A stretch of DNA of 7,705 nt from Actinomycetota bacterium (GTDB taxonomy: Bacteria; Actinomycetota; Coriobacteriia; Anaerosomatales; JAHIQC01): the NCBI GenBank assembly GCA_018902765.1, contig JAHIQC010000126.1, forward strand, positions 1 through 7,705. Reading direction: 5' to 3'. Position 1 is the first letter of the stretch; each line of letters begins with the position of its first letter. The notes under the pieces were generated by a model. The model made no database searches and had not been told where the DNA came from. It saw nothing but the letters and a program-made list of their open reading frames with translations. Shown here piece by piece: positions 1 through 4,435 of the stretch. Made by a program: the position numbers and the translations under genes.

Positions 1-65
1 ATAGGGATCGAACCTATGACCTTGGGATTAAGAGTCCCCTGCTCTACCAGCTGAGCTAACGGCCC
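1..65 (-). tRNA. tRNA-Lys (anticodon CUU), 3' end cut by the window edge
   Basis: The minus strand folds as a tRNA from GGGCCGU at 65-59 through a D-arm closed by GCUC/GAGC, an anticodon loop CUCUUAA (plus 28-34, anticodon CUU at 30-32) and a complete T-arm with UUCGAUC. The window ends exactly at the close of the T-stem, so the 3' acceptor strand, discriminator and any CCA lie outside. The anticodon stem has G27 opposite A43, so only four of its five pairs form. It is the last member of the visible cluster and appears to have its own promoter at 79-106. Confidence 0.95.
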
Positions 66-78
66 ACAAGCAGACGAT

Positions 79-106
79 ATGATACCTGCCTGCCAAAGAA
101 ATGCAA
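79..106 (-). promoter_or_regulatory. Putative promoter of tRNA-Lys
   Basis: On the minus strand there is TTGCAT (plus 101-106), a 16-bp spacer and TATCAT (plus 79-84). The latter matches the sigma-70 -10 consensus at five of six bases. It ends 13 nt before the tRNA 5' end at 65, leaving a leader of a few bases. Its place after a hairpin (126-149) supports independent transcription of tRNA-Lys. No experimental evidence; inference from pattern and spacing. Confidence 0.6.
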
Positions 107-125
107 GTCCCACTCATGAAACGCA

Positions 126-149
126 AACGGTCCGCCGAGGCGGACCGTT
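126..149 (-). terminator. Perfect 10-bp hairpin after tRNA-His, probable terminator
   Basis: AACGGTCCGC (126-135), a 4-nt loop (136-139) and GCGGACCGTT (140-149) form an uninterrupted 10-bp stem. Read on the minus strand, the stem is followed by a short, broken U tract (TTTGCGTTT). It starts 12 nt past the tRNA-His CCA. The U tract is weak for a classical intrinsic terminator, but GC-rich actinobacteria often have such forms. It could also be a processing signal. Confidence 0.55.
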
Positions 150-160
150 CAGGAAAGCCT

Positions 161-238
161 TGGGGTGGGTAACGGGGCTCGAACCCGCGACCTTCGGAGC
201 CACAGTCCGACGCTCTAACCAACTGAGCTACACCCACC
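161..238 (-). tRNA. tRNA-His (anticodon GUG)
   Basis: The minus strand gives the acceptor GUGGGUG (plus 237-231), a D-arm with GCUC/GAGC, an anticodon loop CUGUGGC with anticodon GUG (plus 201-203) and a T-loop UUCGAGC. The 3' acceptor strand is UACCCAC. The histidine identity pair is encoded in the DNA: an extra G at -1 (plus 238) faces discriminator C73 (plus 164), followed by an encoded CCA (plus 163-161). The spacer to tRNA-Arg is only 10 nt, so the two are probably cotranscribed. Confidence 0.97.
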
Positions 239-248
239 GTGTAATGCT

Positions 249-325
249 TGGCACGCCCGGAGGGATTCGAACCCCCGACCTAGAGATTAGAAGTCTCCCG
301 CTCTATCCAGCTGAGCTACGGGCGC
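249..325 (-). tRNA. tRNA-Arg (anticodon UCU)
   Basis: The minus strand starts with acceptor GCGCCCG (plus 325-319). The anticodon loop is CUUCUAA with anticodon UCU (plus 289-291), the T-loop is UUCGAAU, and the 3' strand CGGGCGU is followed by discriminator G and an encoded CCA (plus 251-249). All arms pair. The first acceptor pair is a G1-U72 wobble rather than G-C. The tRNA reads AGA codons. A TTGACA-type promoter lies in the 63-bp spacer before it. Confidence 0.97.
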
Positions 326-332
326 GTGAGAC

Positions 333-375
333 GTCGACCTAGGGTGCCGCGAAGCGATACGGTACCTGCGTCGAC
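333..375. repeat. Long imperfect inverted repeat in the tRNA-Gly/tRNA-Arg spacer
   Basis: GTCGAC at 333-338 and again at 370-375 can pair as an outer stem, since the hexamer is self-complementary. Inside it GGTGCCG (343-349) pairs with CGGTACC (360-366) with one wobble, around a 10-nt loop. It has no U tract, so it is a poor terminator. It overlaps the proposed -10 of the tRNA-Arg promoter and could act in the leader RNA or as an operator. Function unknown. Confidence 0.35.
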
Positions 376-388
376 ATAGTATTGTCAA
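359..388 (-). promoter_or_regulatory. Putative internal promoter for tRNA-Arg/tRNA-His
   Basis: The minus strand carries a perfect TTGACA (plus 383-388), immediately next to the CCA end of tRNA-Gly. An 18-bp spacer leads to TACCGT (plus 359-364), a weak -10 with three matches to consensus. Transcription from here would give a leader of about 25 nt before tRNA-Arg. The perfect -35 is the main support; the poor -10 limits confidence. Confidence 0.4.
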
Positions 389-464
389 TGGAGCGGCGGA
401 CGGGACTCGAACCCGCAACAATCAGCTTGGAAGGCTGATGCTCTACCAATTGAACTACCGCCGC
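389..464 (-). tRNA. tRNA-Gly (anticodon UCC)
   Basis: The minus strand has acceptor GCGGCGG (plus 464-458) paired with CCGCCGC, discriminator U, and an encoded CCA (plus 391-389). The anticodon loop CUUCCAA holds UCC (plus 429-431), and the T-loop is UUCGAGU. The D-arm is GUUC/GAGC, with a G-U start to the stem as in many glycine tRNAs. Only 3 nt separate it from tRNA-Pro, so both must come from one transcript. Confidence 0.97.
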
Positions 465-467
465 ACG

Positions 468-544
468 TGGTCGGGCTGACAGGATTCGAACCTGCGACCC
501 TCTGCTCCCAAAGCAGATGCGCTACCAAGCTGCGCTACAGCCCG
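468..544 (-). tRNA. tRNA-Pro (anticodon UGG)
   Basis: The minus strand has acceptor CGGGCUG (plus 544-538), a D-arm with GCGC stem, an anticodon loop UUUGGGA with anticodon UGG (plus 508-510) and a T-loop UUCGAAU. The 3' strand CAGCCCG is followed by discriminator A and an encoded CCA (plus 470-468). The C1-G72 first pair and A73 are usual for bacterial proline tRNA. It is the first gene of the cluster and has a good promoter at 601-629. Confidence 0.97.
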
Positions 545-600
545 TGCCGATCGCCTACAAGGCACGCCCTTCGCGAGCGGTGCCGTACGGGCAAGAAAGC

Positions 601-629
601 AGTATAGGTTCATGCGCCTCGCTGGGCAA
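601..629 (-). promoter_or_regulatory. Putative promoter of the tRNA-Pro/Gly cluster
   Basis: On the minus strand TTGCCC (plus 624-629), exactly 17 bp, then TATACT (plus 601-606), a five-of-six match to the -10 consensus. It lies in the 107-bp gap between the rdgB stop (652) and tRNA-Pro (544). It would produce a leader of about 50 nt. I see no convincing terminator after rdgB, so read-through from the operon may also contribute. Confidence 0.6.
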
Positions 630-651
630 ATGCGAGTTTCGCCGCGAGCCC

Positions 652-1263
652 CTATCGAGCCAGCTTTGTGCGCAGCGCCTCGAGTGCGGCTCCTCGGTGG
701 CTGATCTCGTTCTTGCGCGCCATCGGAAGTTCGGCCATGGACAGACCTGGTGTCGCGTCGGGCAGGAACAAGGGATCGTATCCGAAGCCCTGCTCTCCGC
801 GAGCGACAGTGCCTATGCGACCCTCGCACGTGCCGGACACCACCGTCTCGACGCCATCGGCATCGATGAGAACAATGACACTCCGAAAGCGGGCGGTGCG
901 CTTGGCCGGTGCCACGGACTGCAGCGCAAGGAGCAGGCGCTCGTTGTTGAGCTCGTCGGTTGCGCACTCACCGGCGTAGCGAGCGGAGTACACGCCAGGT
1001 GCCCCATCCAAAGCATCGACTTCGAGCCCGGAATCGTCGGCCAAGGCCGCTATGCCGAAGCGCTCGTGGGCCGCGAGAGCTTTGATGCGGGCGTTGTCCT
1101 CGAACGTCGTGCCCGTCTCAGCCGGGGACTCCCAGCCACCCAGCTCGGCTACCGAGACGAACTCCCACCCGAACGGAGCAAGCGCCTCAGCGATCTCTTC
1201 GACCTTGTGGGCGTTGCCTGTGGCCACGACGACTCGTGTCGGCGCATCAGAGCTCAAGGACAT
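652..1263 (-). CDS. rdgB: XTP/dITP pyrophosphatase (RdgB/HAM1 family)
   Basis: A 203-residue cytosolic enzyme that hydrolyses non-canonical purine triphosphates (dITP, XTP) to the monophosphate and pyrophosphate, keeping deaminated bases out of nucleic acids. Visible family motifs are the N-terminal ATGNAHK (residues 14-20), the Mg/catalytic segment ADDSGLEVDAL (75-85), FGYDPLF (160-166) and SHRGAA (188-193). Length is close to the E. coli enzyme (197). I chose the ATG at 1263 because VVVATGN follows within ten residues and a purine-rich GGGGGAG lies just upstream; the frame stays open further up, but that stretch is antisense-frame sequence over rph. Its start overlaps the end of rph by 17 bp, implying translational coupling. 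It is the last gene of the murI operon. Confidence 0.95.
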   Translation of the reverse strand: MSLSSDAPTRVVVATGNAHKVEEIAEALAPFGWEFVSVAELGGWESPAETGTTFEDNARIKALAAHERFGIAALADDSGLEVDALDGAPGVYSARYAGECATDELNNERLLLALQSVAPAKRTARFRSVIVLIDADGVETVVSGTCEGRIGTVARGEQGFGYDPLFLPDATPGLSMAELPMARKNEISHRGAALEALRTKLAR

Positions 1264-1990
1264 CGGCTCCCCCGTCGATGAGTTCTCGTTGCATCGCGAC
1301 CAAGCGCTCGATGCCACCAGCGGCCAAGTCGAGCAAGCTATCGAGCCTGGCGCGGTCGAACGGTGTGCGCTCGCCCGTGCCTTGCACCTCGATGAACCGC
1401 CCACTGCCATCCATGACGACATTCATGTCGATCTCGGCGATCGAATCCTCGGGATAGTCCAAGTCAAGCAGAAGCTCGCCATCCACCATGCCCACCGACG
1501 TCGCGGCGACGTGATCGAGCAGCGGGATGTCCGTGATCCGACCGGCCTCGCGCCATGTGCTGAAAGCGTCGTAGACGGCTATGTAGGCTCCGGTGATCGC
1601 GGCTGTCCGTGTACCCCCATCGGCCTGGATGACATCACAATCGACGTTCAATGTGTACTCGCCGCCCATAGCTCCCATATCGACGATCGAGCGCAGCGAC
1701 CTGCCGATCAAGCGCTGGATCTCGTGGGTGCGACCCTTGGGCCCGCCACTTGTCGACTCTCGGCGACTGCGAGTGTGCGTCGAGGCCGGAAGCAAAGCGT
1801 ACTCAGCCGTGACCCAGCCAAGTCCCTTGCCCTTGCGCCAGCCCGACACGCCGTCCGTGATGCTCGCAGCACACAGGACGCGCGTATCCCCCATCTCGAA
1901 CATGCAGCTTCCGTGGGCGTGCCTCAGATAGCGTCTGGTGACTTTGACGGGTCTCATCTGTGCGGCACTGCGGCCGTCATGTCGTGACAT
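1247..1990 (-). CDS. rph: Ribonuclease PH
   Basis: A 247-residue phosphorolytic 3'-5' exoribonuclease that trims tRNA 3' tails using phosphate, releasing nucleoside diphosphates; the family works as a hexameric ring. The family signatures are all present: DGR near the N-terminus (5-7), RPVKVTR (13-19), GWVTAEYALLP (58-68), THTR (71-74), GRTHEIQRLIGRSLR (86-100) and the phosphate-site stretch CDVIQADGGTRTA (118-130). The length is typical. The start at 1990 is fixed by AGGAG six bases upstream. It follows the metallo-beta-lactamase-fold gene by 24 bp and overlaps rdgB by 17 bp, an rph-rdgB pairing common in bacteria. All four complete tRNAs nearby encode CCA, so trimming rather than CCA addition would be the maturation step served here (inference). 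Confidence 0.97.
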   Translation of the reverse strand: MSRHDGRSAAQMRPVKVTRRYLRHAHGSCMFEMGDTRVLCAASITDGVSGWRKGKGLGWVTAEYALLPASTHTRSRRESTSGGPKGRTHEIQRLIGRSLRSIVDMGAMGGEYTLNVDCDVIQADGGTRTAAITGAYIAVYDAFSTWREAGRITDIPLLDHVAATSVGMVDGELLLDLDYPEDSIAEIDMNVVMDGSGRFIEVQGTGERTPFDRARLDSLLDLAAGGIERLVAMQRELIDGGADVLEL

Positions 1991-2014
1991 CCGTGCTCCT
2001 TTCAGTGCGGACCG

Positions 2015-2770
2015 CTACTGCGGGCCGATGTCGAATACGTCGAATTCCGTTGCCACGTGAACGTGTGAGCCAAAGGCCGCAGTCGCCTCACATTGCGCAG
2101 ACTCGCGGTCGTTTGTCGGCCACAGATGCGTGAGGACAAGCTGTAATGCGCCGGCCTGATATGCCAAGGTTCCCGCCTGAGACGCGGTCATATGTGGTGC
2201 CTGGCCCGCATACTCCTGCGGCAGCGTCGCCTCGGCAAGCAACAGATTGGCGCCCGCCGCCACTGCCATCACGCGATCGCCCAGCTTCGTGTCCGCGGTA
2301 TAGCACAGCCTGATCGGGCCGTCCTCAACCAGAAGGGCGAATGTCGGGTCCGCGTGATCCACCAGTGCCGGCGTCACCGCGAGCCCGCCTACCTCCATGG
2401 TATGTCCGGCGACGAGATCCACGACCTGAAACGCTTCGAGGAACTCATCTTTACCCCTGGAGCTCAGCGGCGCCAAGATCCGCTCGATCAGACCCGGTGC
2501 CAGCGCAAGATCCAATCGACCCGAAGGACCCCCGGGAGCGTAGCGCAACAACGCCTGAAGCGTGTAGAGATCGGCGAAGTGGTCCAGATGACCGTGGGTG
2601 ATGAACACCGCATCGAGGTCACCAGGCTCCATGACCCGGCCGAGGTTCGCGATGACTCCGTTGCCGCAGTCAAGAAGCACACTCGTGGAGCCGGACTGCA
2701 CTAGGTGGCCCGCACATGCCTGTCCGGGACCAGCATAGCTCGCGGAGGAACCGAGCACCGTCAGTCGCAT
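2015..2770 (-). CDS. Metallo-beta-lactamase-fold hydrolase, Rv1339-like (RNase Z/phosphodiesterase superfamily)
   Basis: A 251-residue metal-dependent hydrolase. The zinc motif THGHLDHFAD is at residues 58-67; H139 (VDHAD), D160 (YTADTK) and H215 (LTHLWP) would complete a binuclear site, and HMTASQAG (193-200) resembles the segment before the last histidine in RNase Z-like and Rv1339-like proteins. The start at 2770 follows GAGGAG and overlaps the murI end by 10 bp. Its position between murI and rph equals that of M. tuberculosis Rv1339, reported as an atypical cAMP phosphodiesterase. Phosphodiesterase activity here is therefore inferred from synteny and fold. A tRNA 3'-processing RNase Z role cannot be excluded, since it sits beside rph and near tRNA genes, but the length is below the roughly 300 residues usual for RNase Z and I see no clear exosite arm. 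Confidence 0.85.
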   Translation of the reverse strand: MRLTVLGSSASYAGPGQACAGHLVQSGSTSVLLDCGNGVIANLGRVMEPGDLDAVFITHGHLDHFADLYTLQALLRYAPGGPSGRLDLALAPGLIERILAPLSSRGKDEFLEAFQVVDLVAGHTMEVGGLAVTPALVDHADPTFALLVEDGPIRLCYTADTKLGDRVMAVAAGANLLLAEATLPQEYAGQAPHMTASQAGTLAYQAGALQLVLTHLWPTNDRESAQCEATAAFGSHVHVATEFDVFDIGPQ

Positions 2771-3684
2771 ATGTTCTCCTCGGCTGGCTGGTTGAGCAGC
2801 TCGAGCAGGTGCTGCGAGGGCAGGCCTATGAGCTGCTCGAGGCTCACGCGCTCGGCTGAGTCGATGCCGTGCCGCAAGACCCGAGAGCCCAGACGGACGA
2901 ACTCGCCTGGGTCCCCGGTAGTGGCGAAGTGGTAGGTCGGCACGCTGCCAGATGGCGCGAGTTGCCCTTTGCGATGAAGCGTCTCGGCAACCTCGACTGC
3001 AGTCTCCTGCGCCGAGGAGATGAGCGTCACACGCGAGCCCACGACCTGCTGTATCGAGGTCGAGAGCAGTGGGAAGTGAGTGCAACCCAAAACGAGCGTG
3101 TCGATGCCGCTGCGCTTGAGCGGATCGAGATAATCCCGGGCTATCTGATAGAAGGACGGACGCACGAAGACCTCGGAGAACTCGGCGATCCACTCCTCGA
3201 GCGCGCCCGGACCCATACGAAGCCCCGCCTCGACCACGTCGACGAACTTGGGCGTGGCCGCGCTGAACACGGTCACGCCGGCGTCAAGCGCGCGGGCCGC
3301 GTTGCTGTACGCTCCGGACTGCACGGTGCCCACCGTTCCAATCACGCCGACTTTGCGATTGAGAGTGGCATGGACCGCCGCGCGCGCGCCGGGCTCGACC
3401 ACGCCTATGACCGGCACATCGAAGGCGCGCTGAGCCAAACTCAGTCCGGCTGCGGTAGCCGTGTTACATGCGATCACAATGAGCTTCACGGGACGCTCGG
3501 AAAGCCAACTGCCGATCTCGAGCACGAAGCGACGAACCTCGGAGAGGTTCCTGGGGCCATAGGGACAACGCGCCGTGTCACCGAAGTAGACGACGCTTTC
3601 CTCTGGCAGTTGACGCATGGTCTCGCCCGCGACGGTCAGACCGCCCAGGCCGGAGTCGAACACTCCGATCGGAAGGGATTCCAT
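2761..3684 (-). CDS. murI: Glutamate racemase
   Basis: A 307-residue cytosolic enzyme that interconverts L- and D-glutamate without cofactor, supplying D-Glu for peptidoglycan. IGVFDSGLGG (6-15, with D10 and S11), FGDTARCPYG (34-43), the first catalytic cysteine in IACNTATA (71-78, C73) and the second in LGCTHFPLL (199-207, C201) are all intact. It is somewhat longer than typical (E. coli 285), mainly at the C-terminus. I chose the ATG at 3684, giving MESLPIGVFDSG; an upstream in-frame ATG at 3723 would add 13 residues with no family resemblance and would remove the promoter. There is no Shine-Dalgarno, but TATACT ends 7 nt before this ATG, so the mRNA is probably leaderless. First gene of the four-gene operon and divergent from the hydrogenase protease. 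Confidence 0.96.
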   Translation of the reverse strand: MESLPIGVFDSGLGGLTVAGETMRQLPEESVVYFGDTARCPYGPRNLSEVRRFVLEIGSWLSERPVKLIVIACNTATAAGLSLAQRAFDVPVIGVVEPGARAAVHATLNRKVGVIGTVGTVQSGAYSNAARALDAGVTVFSAATPKFVDVVEAGLRMGPGALEEWIAEFSEVFVRPSFYQIARDYLDPLKRSGIDTLVLGCTHFPLLSTSIQQVVGSRVTLISSAQETAVEVAETLHRKGQLAPSGSVPTYHFATTGDPGEFVRLGSRVLRHGIDSAERVSLEQLIGLPSQHLLELLNQPAEENICD

Positions 3685-3738
3685 GCTGCGAAGTATACCT
3701 GCAGGCACCGACAGAACGCGCATCGTATACTGCTCGTC
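3685..3738. promoter_or_regulatory. Divergent, probably leaderless promoter pair
   Basis: The 54-bp gap holds two copies of GTATAC (3693-3698 and 3725-3730). Each forms TATACT on the strand of the gene it faces: plus 3726-3731 for the protease, minus (plus 3692-3697) for murI. In both cases exactly 7 nt separate the hexamer from the ATG, and neither gene has a Shine-Dalgarno. This is the spacing known for leaderless genes in mycobacteria and other actinobacteria. No good -35 is visible for either. The two hexamers are 32 bp apart, about three helical turns, and an 8-bp palindrome CCTGCAGG (3698-3705) lies beside the murI copy. Confidence 0.6.
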
Positions 3739-4173
3739 ATGGAACAGACACTCATCATCTGCGTAGGCAACAAGGCACGGGGCGACGACGGGGCGGCGCG
3801 CTACGTCGCCGAGCTGCTCGAAGACCGGTTGCCTTCAGGGGTGAAGCTCGTCTCGACCCCTCAGATGGACATCGTGATGGCCGAGGATGTGGCCCTTGCG
3901 ACTCGCGTGATCTTCGTTGATGCCATTCGTCGCTCATCGCCTGCAGTCCACGTACAGCCGCAAGCGGCTGGCCTGGCTGGGACCCACGCGCACGCGGTGG
4001 ACCCGGCGGGCTTGGTGGCTCTGGCCGAGACCCTCTACGACTCCCGCACTCCCGCACTCCTCGTGAGCGTCGCTGCCCCTGAAATGGGTCACGATGAGGG
4101 ATTGTCCGACACGGCGAAGGCCGCCTCCGAAGAAGCGGCCTTCGTGGTTCTTGGCCTGCTAGAGCAAGACTGA
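3739..4173 (+). CDS. [NiFe] hydrogenase maturation endopeptidase (HycI/HyaD family)
   Basis: A 144-residue cytosolic protease that removes the C-terminal extension of a hydrogenase large subunit after nickel insertion. The N-terminal GNKARGDDGAA (10-20) is the family's GNxxxxDDG signature, with D17 at the place of the nickel-sensing acidic residue; VIFVDA (57-62) supplies the second acidic residue (D61), and H83/H85 in THAHAVDP fits the conserved histidine region. The length matches the family. The reading frame continues far upstream of the chosen ATG, but that part is antisense to murI. The ATG at 3739 begins the fold directly (MEQTLIICVGN) and lies 7 nt after TATACT. It converges on the hydrogenase operon with a 16-bp gap, making the large subunit at 4436-5851 its likely substrate (inference from context). 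Confidence 0.92.
   Translation: MEQTLIICVGNKARGDDGAARYVAELLEDRLPSGVKLVSTPQMDIVMAEDVALATRVIFVDAIRRSSPAVHVQPQAAGLAGTHAHAVDPAGLVALAETLYDSRTPALLVSVAAPEMGHDEGLSDTAKAASEEAAFVVLGLLEQD
4117..4142. terminator. 8-bp inverted repeat near the convergent gene ends
   Basis: AAGGCCGC (4117-4124) and GCGGCCTT (4135-4142) pair perfectly around a 10-nt loop, inside the last codons of the protease gene. It lies about 50 bp beyond the stop of the minus-strand hydrogenase operon. Neither side has a proper U tract. It may help terminate the hydrogenase transcript, but could equally be chance in GC-rich coding sequence. Confidence 0.25.
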
Positions 4174-4189
4174 GCCGTCGCGCCCCGTA

Positions 4190-4435
4190 TCAGCTACCCA
4201 GCGTCTTCCACTGGCTTAGCGTGTCCGCAGCGCCTGATGCACCCCACATGTCCACGACGCGCTGATCTCGCGCAATGGCCTCGCAGAGCTTCATGTATCC
4301 GTCGCGCTCAAGCCCCATCGTCGTGGCACCGGACGAATTGGACGCGGTCGCAAGAATCAGCATGGCCACAGCCTTGCCGAAGGAAGACTCGAGTTTCGAG
4401 CGCACGTGACTGTCAAAAGCGGCCTGGGCGTCCAT
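4190..4435 (-). CDS. Unrecognised 81-residue protein at the end of the hydrogenase operon
   Basis: I do not recognise this family. The ATG (4433-4435) directly abuts the TAG of the large-subunit gene (TAGATG on the minus strand), with a purine-rich AGAGAGG inside the large-subunit end as a possible ribosome site, so translation is very likely coupled. The product is short and looks mainly alpha-helical: a charged N-terminus, a hydrophobic stretch AVAMLILATA (22-31), a Ser/Thr/Gly turn, then a helix-rich C-terminus with YMKLCEAIARDQRVVDMW (47-64). It has a single cysteine (C51), so it is not an Fe-S protein. No signal peptide; the hydrophobic stretch is too short for a convincing membrane span. 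Composition (Trp, Met, Lys, few Arg) is protein-like, unlike antisense frames. A role in assembly or stability of the hydrogenase is only a guess from position. Confidence 0.75.
   Translation of the reverse strand: MDAQAAFDSHVRSKLESSFGKAVAMLILATASNSSGATTMGLERDGYMKLCEAIARDQRVVDMWGASGAADTLSQWKTLGS

Noticed and set aside
28..342. Short reading frames on both strands over the tRNA genes, giving peptides such as VAQLVRASDCG and GWVTGLEPATFG
   Set aside because: These are the well-known false peptides produced by translating tRNA genes or their complements; the tRNA folds explain the sequence fully.
517..1987. Long plus-strand frames opposite rdgB and rph (254 and 311 codons)
   Set aside because: Shadow frames of two well-conserved enzymes; one even begins inside the tRNA-Pro gene.
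2869..3738. A plus-strand frame that extends the hydrogenase protease upstream by 290 codons
   Set aside because: It is antisense to murI, Arg/His-rich and without family resemblance; murI has every catalytic motif, and the protease fold begins at the ATG at 3739.
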